From assembly GCA_019418605.1 (NCBI GenBank), contig DYBN01000049.1, positions 1 to 64,000 of the forward strand: DNA of 64,000 nucleotides, read 5' to 3'. This stretch comes from Sutterella sp. Its GTDB lineage: Bacteria; Pseudomonadota; Gammaproteobacteria; Burkholderiales; Burkholderiaceae_F. The number at the start of each line of letters is the position of its first letter. Position 1 is the stretch's first letter. The notes beneath the pieces were generated by a model, which did not search any database, had not been told where the DNA came from, and saw nothing but the letters and a program-made list of their open reading frames with translations. This document shows positions 25,807 through 36,756 of this stretch, in pieces. The translations under genes were made by a program, and so were the position numbers.

Positions 25807-25871
25807 GGCGCCCGGCGCTGCCGGAAACCCTGCGGGCTCTTCGCCCGGTTTCCGCGCGCCCTGCGGGCGCC
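25807..25871 (-). promoter_or_regulatory. Nested hairpins in the hsp20 leader, possible RNA thermometer
   Basis: Three stems nest inside each other: GGCGCCC (25807-25813) with GGGCGCC (25865-25871), GGAAACC (25823-25829) with GGTTTCC (25847-25853), and GGGC (25834-25837) with GCCC (25843-25846). The structure ends just before the ribosome-binding site GGAGGAG at 25798-25804, which it does not itself cover. Position upstream of a small heat-shock gene is what one expects of a thermosensor, but the Shine-Dalgarno pairing that defines one is not evident. Confidence 0.4.
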
Positions 25872-26058
25872 GCCCAATAACCTTTCACTCGAATACCTGT
25901 TGGGGATGATCTTCATCCTCCCCTTCTACAGGGCTATATGGAGGCGCCCTGTCCGGGCTGTTATAGGATGAAACCCTGATTCGGATACGATTGTTTCAGG
26001 CTGGGTGCGGCACGCTCCGACCGCCGCCTTTGGCGGGAAAGGTTTGAGAAAAAATGGG

Positions 26059-26082
26059 AAAAGGGCGGTCAGTGCCCGCCGT
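26059..26082 (-). terminator. Possible terminator overlapping the hisI stop codon
   Basis: On the minus strand GGCGG and CCGCC flank the hisI stop codon (in the loop) and are followed by CTTTTCCC. The stem is short, so this is a weak candidate for the end of the his operon. Confidence 0.35.
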
Positions 26083-26455
26083 AGAGCTTCTCGGGCGGGA
26101 CGATCACCGCGTCGACCGTGCGCCAGCCGTCTTCTTCGAGCCGGCGGAAGAAACAGCTCTCGCGCCCCGTGTGGCAGGCCATGCCGCCGACCTGATGCAC
26201 GACGTAGAGCACGGCGTCGCCGTCGCAGTCAAGCCGCACTTCGCGCACCTGCTGCACGTTGCCCGACTCTTCGCCCTTGCGCCAGAGCCTGCCTCTGGAG
26301 CGGGAAAAGTAAACGCCCCTGCCCGTGCGCACCGTCTCTTCAAGCGCCTCGGCATTTGCCCAGGCAAGCATCAGCACGCGCCTGCTCTCGCAGTCCTGCG
26401 CAATGACGGGCACAAGTCCCGCCGCATTGAACTTCACTTCATCGAGCCAGCTCAT
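26069..26455 (-). CDS. hisI: Phosphoribosyl-AMP cyclohydrolase
   Basis: Third step of histidine synthesis: opens the adenine ring of PR-AMP. The 128-residue single-domain enzyme has the metal-binding DCDGDAVLYVVHQ motif and the zinc cysteines in ACHTGRESCF, plus LMLAWANAEAL near the start. It is not fused to HisE, whose gene is about 34 kb away. The start overlaps the hisF stop by four bases (ATGA). It is the last gene of this his cluster. Confidence 0.96.
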   Translation of the reverse strand: MSWLDEVKFNAAGLVPVIAQDCESRRVLMLAWANAEALEETVRTGRGVYFSRSRGRLWRKGEESGNVQQVREVRLDCDGDAVLYVVHQVGGMACHTGRESCFFRRLEEDGWRTVDAVIVPPEKLYGGH

Positions 26456-27222
26456 AGCCGCACCGTAATGCCGTGCGCGGCCATGTAGCGCTTGGCCTCG
26501 CCGATCGTGTATTCGCCAAAGTGAAAGATGGAGGCCGCAAGCACCGCATCGGCCCCGCCCGTGGTGACGCCGTCGACCAGGTGCTGCAGATTGCCCACGC
26601 CGCCCGAGGCGATCACGGGCACGGTTACGGCGTCGCTCACGGCCCGCGTGAGCTCAAGGTCAAAGCCGTTTTTGCAGCCGTCGCAGTCCATGCTCGTCAG
26701 AAGAATTTCTCCTGCGCCAAGCTCGGTCACCTTCCTTGCCCAGTCAAGCGCGTCAATGCCCGTGGGCGTGCGCCCGCCGTGGGTGAAGACCTCCCAGCCC
26801 TGGGAGGGATCGTCCTTGACGCGGCGCCTTGCGTCGATGGCGGCCACGATGCACTGCGAGCCGTGCAGTGCGGCCGACTCGGCGATGAGATCGGGGTTGT
26901 TGACGCCAGCCGTGTTGATGGAGACCTTGTCGGCGCCCGCATTTAAAAGGCGCCGGATGTCGGAGACCTTGCGCACGCCCCCGCCCACGGTCAGAGGAAT
27001 GAACACCTGGCTTGCCACGGCCTCAATCACCGAAACGATGATGTCGCGCTGATCGCTGCTTGCCGTGATGTCAAGAAACGTGAGCTCGTCGGCCCCCTGC
27101 TCGTTGTAGCGGCGGGCGATCTCGACGGGGTCTCCCGCGTCTCGCAGATCGACGAAGTTCACGCCCTTGACCACGCGGCCCGCGGTGACGTCAAGGCATG
27201 GAATGATGCGTTTGGCAAGCAT
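26452..27222 (-). CDS. hisF: Imidazole glycerol phosphate synthase cyclase subunit
   Basis: TIM-barrel cyclase that turns PRFAR plus ammonia from HisH into imidazole glycerol phosphate and AICAR. The 256 residues start LAKRIIPCLDVTAGRVVKG with catalytic Asp11, and the second catalytic Asp lies in VAAIDARRRV. The phosphate-binding loops GGGVR and ASGGVGN are present. It is placed between hisA and hisI on the minus strand and coupled to hisI by a four-base overlap. Confidence 0.97.
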   Translation of the reverse strand: MLAKRIIPCLDVTAGRVVKGVNFVDLRDAGDPVEIARRYNEQGADELTFLDITASSDQRDIIVSVIEAVASQVFIPLTVGGGVRKVSDIRRLLNAGADKVSINTAGVNNPDLIAESAALHGSQCIVAAIDARRRVKDDPSQGWEVFTHGGRTPTGIDALDWARKVTELGAGEILLTSMDCDGCKNGFDLELTRAVSDAVTVPVIASGGVGNLQHLVDGVTTGGADAVLAASIFHFGEYTIGEAKRYMAAHGITVRL

Positions 27223-27243
27223 GGGTGCTGTGTCCTTTTGTGG

Positions 27244-28005
27244 TTAAAAACTAAGCGGCCGCTCGCTTTCGGTCTGCTCGACGAGCTTGAGCGCCTGCTC
27301 GAAGTCGATCGTGCCCTCATAGAGGCTGCGCCCGAGAATGGCGCCCATGACCCCGTCGTTTTCCACTTCGAGCAGCGCTCTCACGTCTTCGATCGTGTGC
27401 ATGCCGCCCGAGGCGATCACGGGCACGCTCACGGCGCGCGCCAAAGCGGCCGTTGCCTCCACGTTGACCCCCGAGAGCATGCCGTCGCGGGAGATGTCGG
27501 TGTAAAGAAACGCTTCGACCCCGTAGTCTTCAAAGCGGCGCGCGAGGTCAATCGCGTCGTGCCCGGTGCTCTTGACCCAGCCGTCGGTAGCCACGATGCC
27601 GTTTTTGGCGTCAAGCGCCGCAATGATCTGTCCCGGGAAGGCCGAGCAGGCGTCGCGCAAAAATCCCGGCTGCTTGACCGCGGCCGTGCCGATCACGATG
27701 TAGTCCACGCCGGCGTCGACATACTTTTCGATCTGATCAAGGCTGCGGATGCCGCCGCCGAGCTCGATGTCGGCATCTTCGCCGATCTCCTCGATCATTT
27801 CGCCGATCAAGCGGGCGTTGACGGGCTTGCCCGTCTTTGCGCCGTCCAGATCGACGATGTGGATGCGCTCTGCGCCCATGTCGGCCCACCGGGCGGCCTG
27901 ATCGACCGCGTCCTCGTTGTAGACCGTGATGTTGTTGTCGAGATCTCCCTGGCGCAGGCGCACGCAGCGTCCGTGCTGCAGGTCAATTGCCGGAATCAAA
28001 AGCAT
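27244..28005 (-). CDS. hisA: ProFAR isomerase
   Basis: Fourth step of histidine synthesis: converts ProFAR to PRFAR. It is a 253-residue TIM barrel starting LLIPAIDLQHGRCVRL with catalytic Asp8; the second Asp is in AALDAKNG. GGGIRS and ASGGMH are the phosphate-binding loops. I use the ATG at 28005; a TTG eleven codons upstream in frame would add residues not seen in the family. The ribosome-binding site is weak, so translation may depend on coupling with hisH. Confidence 0.96.
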   Translation of the reverse strand: MLLIPAIDLQHGRCVRLRQGDLDNNITVYNEDAVDQAARWADMGAERIHIVDLDGAKTGKPVNARLIGEMIEEIGEDADIELGGGIRSLDQIEKYVDAGVDYIVIGTAAVKQPGFLRDACSAFPGQIIAALDAKNGIVATDGWVKSTGHDAIDLARRFEDYGVEAFLYTDISRDGMLSGVNVEATAALARAVSVPVIASGGMHTIEDVRALLEVENDGVMGAILGRSLYEGTIDFEQALKLVEQTESERPLSF

Positions 28006-28097
28006 GATGAACTGCAAAACCTTTGTTTGCGCCGCCAAATTTTGCGGCGTGAAACGGGGGTTGAAGAAAACAAACCGAAAGGCTCGGCCAAAAGAAA

Positions 28098-28739
28098 TCA
28101 GGCCGGGTCCCAGTTTACGAAGTTTGAAAAAAGCCTCAGTCCGTCGCCTGCGCTTTTTTCAGGATGAAATTGGGTGGCAAAGACGTTGTCGCGGGCCACG
28201 GCGCACACAAAGGGCAGCCCGTAGCTTGTGGTCGCGGCGGTCAGCGAATCGTCGACCGGCGCAACGAAGTAGCTGTGCACGAAATAAAACCAGGCCCCGT
28301 CGCTGATGCCGTTCCAGAGCGGATGATTCTGGCGCCTGATGATGGTGTTCCAGCCCATCTGCGGCACTTTGAGGCGCGCACCGGACGCCGTCTCAAGCGC
28401 GGCTTCGGGAAAGCGCAGCACCTTCCCCGCGTAAAGGCCAAGGCCCGCGCAGTTGTTTTCGTCGCTTTTTTCAAAGAGCATCTGCATGCCGATGCAGATG
28501 GCAAGCACGGGCTTGGTTTTAAGCGCCTCTTCAACGGCCGGACGCAGGCCGCTTTCTTCAAGATGCCGCATGCAGTCGCCCATGGCGCCCTGACCGGGAA
28601 AGATGACGCGGTCGGCTGCGCGGATGCGCGCGGCCTCGCCCGTGACGACAACCTCGTCGGCGCCGGCCACGGCATGCACGGCCTGGCTCACGCTCCTTAA
28701 GTTGCCCGTCCCGTAGTCGACGATGGCAATCGTGCTCAT
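28098..28739 (-). CDS. hisH: Imidazole glycerol phosphate synthase glutamine amidotransferase subunit
   Basis: Class I glutamine amidotransferase that feeds ammonia to HisF. The 213 residues begin with the family start STIAIVDYGTGNLRSV, have the oxyanion strand FPGQGAMGDCM, the nucleophile Cys in AICIGMQMLF, and the His/Glu pair in FATQFHPEKS. The ATG at 28739 is the natural start. It lies between hisB and hisA. Confidence 0.96.
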   Translation of the reverse strand: MSTIAIVDYGTGNLRSVSQAVHAVAGADEVVVTGEAARIRAADRVIFPGQGAMGDCMRHLEESGLRPAVEEALKTKPVLAICIGMQMLFEKSDENNCAGLGLYAGKVLRFPEAALETASGARLKVPQMGWNTIIRRQNHPLWNGISDGAWFYFVHSYFVAPVDDSLTAATTSYGLPFVCAVARDNVFATQFHPEKSAGDGLRLFSNFVNWDPA

Positions 28740-28773
28740 TGGTTTTCCTCGCTTAGGTGTCTTTGTGACTGCC

Positions 28774-29361
28774 TCAGAGCGTTCCCTTGGTGCTCGGAAC
28801 GCGCCCGCCCATGCGGGGGTCGATTTCAACGGCCATGCGCAGCGCCCGCCCGAAGGCCTTGAAGATCGTCTCGGCCTGATGGTGGGCGTTGTCGCCGCGC
28901 AGGTTGTCGACATGCAGCGTCATGCCGGCATGATTGACCAGCGCCTGGAAAAACTCCCGCACGAGCTGGCTGTCGAGCTCTCCGATCATGGGCGCGGTAA
29001 AGGCGCACGAAAACACAAGTCCCGGCCGGCCCGAAAGATCGAGCACGCAGCGCGAGAGCGCTTCGTCCAACGGCACAAAGCTCATGCCGTAGCGCACGAC
29101 GCCAGCCTTCTCGCCCAGGGCCTTGCGGATTGCCTCGCCCAGGGCGATGCCCGTGTCTTCAACCGTGTGGTGGCCGTCAACCTTCAGGTCGCCCTTGACC
29201 TTCACCGTCAGATCGATGAGCCCGTGCCGGGCGATCTGATCGAGCATGTGGTCAAAAAAGCCGATGCCTGTGTCGATCTCGCGCTCGCCCGTGCCGTCGA
29301 GGTTGACCGAAACCATGACGTCGGTCTCGGCCGTCGTGCGGTGAATGTGCGCCTCACGCAT
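28774..29361 (-). CDS. hisB: Imidazoleglycerol-phosphate dehydratase
   Basis: Manganese enzyme for the sixth step of histidine synthesis. The 195-residue stand-alone dehydratase has both metal-binding repeats, DGHHTVEDTGI and DNAHHQAETIFKA, plus GIGFFDHMLDQIARHG. It is not fused to histidinol phosphatase, unlike the E. coli protein. The ATG at 29361 gives the usual N-terminus (MREAHIHRTTAETDV). In related bacteria hisC precedes hisB; here hisD does, with 120 bases between. Confidence 0.96.
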   Translation of the reverse strand: MREAHIHRTTAETDVMVSVNLDGTGEREIDTGIGFFDHMLDQIARHGLIDLTVKVKGDLKVDGHHTVEDTGIALGEAIRKALGEKAGVVRYGMSFVPLDEALSRCVLDLSGRPGLVFSCAFTAPMIGELDSQLVREFFQALVNHAGMTLHVDNLRGDNAHHQAETIFKAFGRALRMAVEIDPRMGGRVPSTKGTL

Positions 29362-29481
29362 GGTGTGTGCCTTGTCCTTTCCAAGAGGGACCCGGCGGCC
29401 GGGCCCCGAAGATGTGAGAGAAAGTGCTCTCAAAAGGGCGCCCGGTTGTTTTTTCATTCGGGCGCCGGCGGTTTTGCTTGT

Positions 29482-30789
29482 TTACTTCTCTTCCTGCTTG
29501 AGACGGTAGCGGGCGCTTTGCGCGTGCGCGGGCAAGTGTTCGCCCATGGCAAGGCAGGCGGCGATGCGCCCTAAGTGCTGCACGCCCGACTCGGAGACGT
29601 GGATCATGCTCGTTCTCTTTTGGAAGTCGTAGACGCCCAAGGGGGAGGAAAAGCGCGCCGTGCGGCTTGTGGGCAGCACGTGGTTGGGACCCGCGCAGTA
29701 GTCGCCCAGCGCCTCCGACGAGAAGCGTCCGAGGAAGATGGCGCCTGCGTGGTGAATTTTCTCGGCCCACTTCTCGGGCTCGTCGGTGCTCATCTCAAGG
29801 TGCTCGGGCGCGATGGTGTCGGCAATGCGGCAGGCTTCGTCCAAATCGCGCGTGACGATGATCGCGCCGCGGTTGGCAAGCGACTTGCGGATGATCTCCT
29901 TGCGCGGCATGCCTTCGATCTGGCGGTCCATCGACGCCTCGACCGCATCGGCAAAGGCGGCGTCCGGCGTCAGGAGCACGGCCTGCGCGAGCTCGTCGTG
30001 CTCGGCCTGGCTAAAGAGGTCCATCGCAATCCAGTCGGGATTGGTCTTGCCGTCGCAGATCACGAGAATCTCCGAGGGGCCGGCGATCATGTCGATGCCC
30101 ACGCGCCCGAAGACGTAGCGCTTGGCGGCGGCCACGTAGGCGTTGCCAGGTCCCACGATCTTGTCGACCGACTCAATTGTCTGCGTGCCGTAGGCAAGAG
30201 CCGCCACGGCCTGCGCGCCCCCGATCGTGAAGGCGCGCGTGACGCCCGCCAAGCTTGCCGCGGCAAGCACCAGCTGATTTTTCTCGCCGCCCGGGGTGGG
30301 CACCACCATCTCGATGCGCTTGACGCCTGCGACGCGCGCGGGCATGGCGTTCATCAGCACCGAGCTCGGATAGGCGGCTTTGCCGCCGGGGACGTAGAGT
30401 CCCACCGAATCAACGGGCGTGACGCGCTGCCCGAGCACGCTGCCGAAGGCGTCGGTCATCGAAAAGCTCTTTTCGAGCTCCTTTTCGTGAAAAACGCGGA
30501 TGCGCTCGGCCGCCTCCTCAAGCGCCTGGCGCTGATCCTGCGGCAGGCCTTCGAGCGCCTCGCGCATCTCTTGGGCCGTGATCATCAAGTCGCTCAAGGT
30601 CTTGGCGGGCAGCCTGTCAAAGCGCTCGGTGTACTCGAGCACGGCCGCGTCGCCGCGCTTTCTGACGTCTTCGACAATGGCCTCGGCGCGGCGCGTGATC
30701 TCGGGATCGACGCTTGCGTCAACCGCGACAAGGGAGGTGAATTTTTCTTTGAAGTCTGCATCGGCAGACGATAAGCGGCGAAGCTGCAT
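29482..30789 (-). CDS. hisD: Histidinol dehydrogenase
   Basis: Zinc- and NAD-dependent oxidation of histidinol to histidine, the last two steps of the pathway. The 435-residue protein spans the whole family: YVPGGKAAYPSSVLMNAMPARVAGV, VDKIVGPGNAYVAAAKRYVFG, IDMIAGPSEILVI, SQAEHDELAQAVL with zinc ligands, APEHLEM and ALGDYCAGPNHVLPT. It lies between hisG and hisB, where hisC would be expected next. Confidence 0.97.
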   Translation of the reverse strand: MQLRRLSSADADFKEKFTSLVAVDASVDPEITRRAEAIVEDVRKRGDAAVLEYTERFDRLPAKTLSDLMITAQEMREALEGLPQDQRQALEEAAERIRVFHEKELEKSFSMTDAFGSVLGQRVTPVDSVGLYVPGGKAAYPSSVLMNAMPARVAGVKRIEMVVPTPGGEKNQLVLAAASLAGVTRAFTIGGAQAVAALAYGTQTIESVDKIVGPGNAYVAAAKRYVFGRVGIDMIAGPSEILVICDGKTNPDWIAMDLFSQAEHDELAQAVLLTPDAAFADAVEASMDRQIEGMPRKEIIRKSLANRGAIIVTRDLDEACRIADTIAPEHLEMSTDEPEKWAEKIHHAGAIFLGRFSSEALGDYCAGPNHVLPTSRTARFSSPLGVYDFQKRTSMIHVSESGVQHLGRIAACLAMGEHLPAHAQSARYRLKQEEK

Positions 30790-30898
30790 GGTGAAGTGTC
30801 CTAACTAAAAAACGTGTCTTAAATTCCGTGTCGACCGCAGCGCTCCCAAACAACCGGGAGCGCACGCCCCTTTTTGTTTTCAGTCAAAAAGGAGGGCC

Positions 30899-31570
30899 TC
30901 AGTGCTCTCCGAGCGATGCGCGCTCGCGCGCCTTTTCCTCGACGGCGGCGCGGATCTTTTCAATGATGGGCAAAAGCTCGGGGCGGTTGAGCTTCATGGC
31001 GGCCTGATTGACGATGAGCCGCGACGAGATGGGAGCGATCGTCTTGATTTCGACCATATTATTGGCGCGCAGCGTCGCCCCTGTCGAGACCAGATCAACG
31101 ATTGCGTCGGCAAGCCCTGCAATGGGGGCAAGCTCCATGGAGCCGTAGAGCTTGATCAAGTCGACGTGCACGCCCTCGCGGCCGAAGTAATCACGCGACC
31201 ACTTCAGATACTTGGTCGCAATCCTTAGGCGCGAGCCGCGCCGCACGTTGGCCTCCCAGTCGAAGTCGCGCGGAGCGGCCACGCACATGCGGCAGCGCGC
31301 GATCTGCAGGTCAACGGGCACGTACAGGCCGTTGCCGCCGTGCTCGTAGAGCGTGTCCCAGCCGCACACGCCCATGTCGGCCGCGCCGTACTGCACGTAG
31401 GTGGGCACGTCGGTGGCGCGCAGCACCACGATGCGCAGGTCCTCGCGGTTGGTGCCGATCATGAGCTTGCGCGAGTGTTCCGGATCCTCAAGGGGCACGA
31501 TGCCGGCTGCGGCAAGAAAGGGCAGCAGCTCGGTGAAGATTCGTCCCTTGGACAAGGCCAGCGTAATCAT
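30899..31570 (-). CDS. hisG: ATP phosphoribosyltransferase, short form
   Basis: Commits PRPP and ATP to histidine synthesis. At 223 residues it is the short form, which lacks the C-terminal regulatory domain and needs the HisZ subunit for activity and feedback control; no hisZ is in the window. Visible motifs are ALSKGRIF, ADMGVCGWDTLYE and the PRPP loop DLVSTGATLRANNM. AGGGAG precedes the ATG at 31570. It lies between murA and hisD, as in many betaproteobacteria. Confidence 0.96.
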   Translation of the reverse strand: MITLALSKGRIFTELLPFLAAAGIVPLEDPEHSRKLMIGTNREDLRIVVLRATDVPTYVQYGAADMGVCGWDTLYEHGGNGLYVPVDLQIARCRMCVAAPRDFDWEANVRRGSRLRIATKYLKWSRDYFGREGVHVDLIKLYGSMELAPIAGLADAIVDLVSTGATLRANNMVEIKTIAPISSRLIVNQAAMKLNRPELLPIIEKIRAAVEEKARERASLGEH

Positions 31571-31678
31571 TTGTCTCCCTTTGTTTTTCAATTTGCTGCT
31601 TTCGGCACGCGGCCCCGCAGTGATTGTCTTTTTTGATTTTTATCGTCGGGCGCCGGCGCGAAAGAAAAGTCTCTTTGT

Positions 31679-32932
<1,254 letters not shown>

Positions 32933-33233
32933 GATGCTGACCCGACGACGGCCTTGATGCAATCACGCGCCGCCGGGGACTACGATGGACGAAGTAAAAA
33001 GGATTCCTTGTGTGGGGGAGCTACCGGCAAAGGAGAGCAAAAAACGCCTTTGCCTCTTTGTTCTATTCCCGTGAAACAACCGGGAGCGCCCATTGTATCC
33101 CATCACCGAAGGCCGCAAACGGCGCGCCGGCGCGGGATGCGGGCAAGAATCAGGCGCCCCGCAAAAAGCCCATGAAGGCTTGCCGCGGCGCCATGAAGGT
33201 TCGCAAGCCTTCGGGGCGGCGCCCTGCGCGCAT
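32933..33233. other. Spacer between murA and the isoaspartyl peptidase gene
   Basis: I see no gene in it. It must hold the murA promoter and the 3' end of the transcript from the isoaspartyl peptidase gene, since both genes run on the minus strand. No clear hairpin plus T run was found. Confidence 0.5.
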
Positions 33234-34214
33234 TTAGTCTTCCGAGAGCGCCTCGTCGGCAAAAATTGCCGCCATGGCGGGCTCGCCCGCGCGCATCACG
33301 GCGCGGTACATCCCGGGCGAATTGATGGCAAACACCGCGTCTCCGGCTGCGTCCAACGCCACAAGGCCGCCCCTGCCGCCCGCCTTTGCCAGATCGTCGA
33401 TCACGCCCGTGGCGGCTGTCTCAAGCGACTCCCCGCGATAGCGCATGCGCGCGGCAACATCTCCCGCAGCCTGCCAGCGGATGAAGTACTCGCCGTGCCC
33501 GGTGCAGCTCACGGCGCACGTGGCGTCTTCGGCAAAGGTCCCCGCCCCGACGATCGGGCTGTCGCCAATACGGCCGCAGCGCTTGTTGGTCATGCCGCCC
33601 GTGCTCGTGGCGGCGGCAAGGTGCCCCGCTTCATCCAAAGCCACCGCGCCCACCGTCCCGAACTTTCGATCGGGTCCTGCGGCTTCTCTTTGCGCATCTT
33701 CTGAAAGAGTCGTCGCCGAGCTTCCCGTTTCCGCCTCAAGGGCCAGCGCCCTTTGCAGCTCCTTCCAGCGGCGCTCGGTAAAAAAGTACGAGGCGTCCTC
33801 GCAAATCGCAAGGCCGCAGCTGCGCGCAAAGCTCTCGGCGCCCGCGCCGCAGAGCAGCACGTGTTCGCTTTTTTCCATGACCGCGCGCGCGGCAAGCACG
33901 GGATTGCGCACGATGCTCACGCCCGCGACGGCGCCCGCGCCGCGATCGGCGCCGCGCATCACGCAGGCGTCCATTTCGTGGGTGCCTGCATGCGTAAAAA
34001 CCGCACCGCGCCCGGCATTAAACAAGGGATCGTCCTCAAGGCTCGTCACGGCCGCGCAGACCGCATCAAGGGCCGAACCGTGCGCGTCAAGCACGGAAAA
34101 GCCCGCGCGCACGGCGCGCTTGAGCCCTTCTCTGCGGGCCGCAATCTCGGCGTCGGTGAAGTTTTCCCGCAGCAGATTGCCTGCTCCGGCGTGAATGGCA
34201 ATGACGGGCCGCAT
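33234..34214 (-). CDS. iaaA: Isoaspartyl peptidase/L-asparaginase, plant type
   Basis: Ntn-hydrolase that removes isoaspartyl residues from small peptides and has asparaginase side activity. The 326-residue precursor should cut itself before Thr187 in KFGTVGAVALDEAGHLAAATSTGG, giving the nucleophilic N-terminal Thr. NAGRGAVFT, HEMDACVM and SIVRNPVLAARAVME are family hallmarks. AAGGAGAG precedes the ATG at 34214. It is divergent from gsiA; in E. coli iaaA directly precedes gsiABCD in one operon, so the pairing is conserved although the orientation differs. Confidence 0.94.
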   Translation of the reverse strand: MRPVIAIHAGAGNLLRENFTDAEIAARREGLKRAVRAGFSVLDAHGSALDAVCAAVTSLEDDPLFNAGRGAVFTHAGTHEMDACVMRGADRGAGAVAGVSIVRNPVLAARAVMEKSEHVLLCGAGAESFARSCGLAICEDASYFFTERRWKELQRALALEAETGSSATTLSEDAQREAAGPDRKFGTVGAVALDEAGHLAAATSTGGMTNKRCGRIGDSPIVGAGTFAEDATCAVSCTGHGEYFIRWQAAGDVAARMRYRGESLETAATGVIDDLAKAGGRGGLVALDAAGDAVFAINSPGMYRAVMRAGEPAMAAIFADEALSED

Positions 34215-34667
34215 GACACCGCTCTCCTTAAGAAAAAACGTCCGCAAAACACGAGCCGCGGCCCTCGCGCAAAAAAAAGAGGCCTGCCGCAGGCGCGGAC
34301 TTTTTTGATCTTAATGAATCCCGCGCATCGCGCCTTAAGCCCGCCCGCGACTCCCGCACCGTTTCCACTTTGCTTTTTGCGGCGCGGCTCGCGTTTGGTG
34401 CACCGCGCACCAAAAGGCATCACGCCCCTGCCCTTGCCTGCACGCACCCGGTGCAGACCTTTTGCCGCGCCCCGGCTCGGTGCGCCGGATAAATCTGAGC
34501 AAAAGGGCTTAGAAAAACATTCTCGTAAACCCTGAAAACCCAGCCCAAAGCCTCCCTTTCAGGCCGCCTGCCGCCCTTTCTGGCACGCACATTGCTTTTG
34601 CCTTCCTCACAAAGCGCGCGGACGAACAACCCCCTCGCGCTCACTTCAGGCAAGGAACACACGCACC
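34215..34667. other. Divergent regulatory region between iaaA and gsiA
   Basis: 453 bases without a gene. It contains a hairpin flanked by an A run and a T run (34271-34306, separate entry) and otherwise two promoters are expected, one for each direction. I did not find a confident promoter for either. Confidence 0.5.
34271..34306. terminator. Symmetric hairpin with A and T runs between divergent genes
   Basis: Eight A residues, GCCTG-CCG-CAGGC, and six T residues follow each other, so a U-tailed hairpin could form on both strands. It may insulate the two divergent transcription units or attenuate the iaaA leader. The central stem is only five base pairs. Confidence 0.35.
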
Positions 34668-36605
<1,938 letters not shown>

Positions 36606-36756
36606 AGAAAACGCAAAGCCCGCACCGGGCCCGCACATAAAGCGCCCGGAAGCCGGAGACCTTCACACTTTTTTCAAAGGGCCGGAGAAAAAACCACGCA
36701 CGGCAGCCGCCCGGCCCGTCAACTTCAACCACCGGCTGATCCCAGGGAGAATCATC

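Noticed and set aside
25872..26000. Sigma-32 promoter for the small heat-shock gene
   Set aside because: CCCC- and GAA-like pieces occur (near 25915-25930) but spacing and match to the heat-shock consensus are poor.
28005..28038. TTG start eleven codons upstream for hisA
   Set aside because: Added residues are not part of the family and the ATG at 28005 gives the standard N-terminus.
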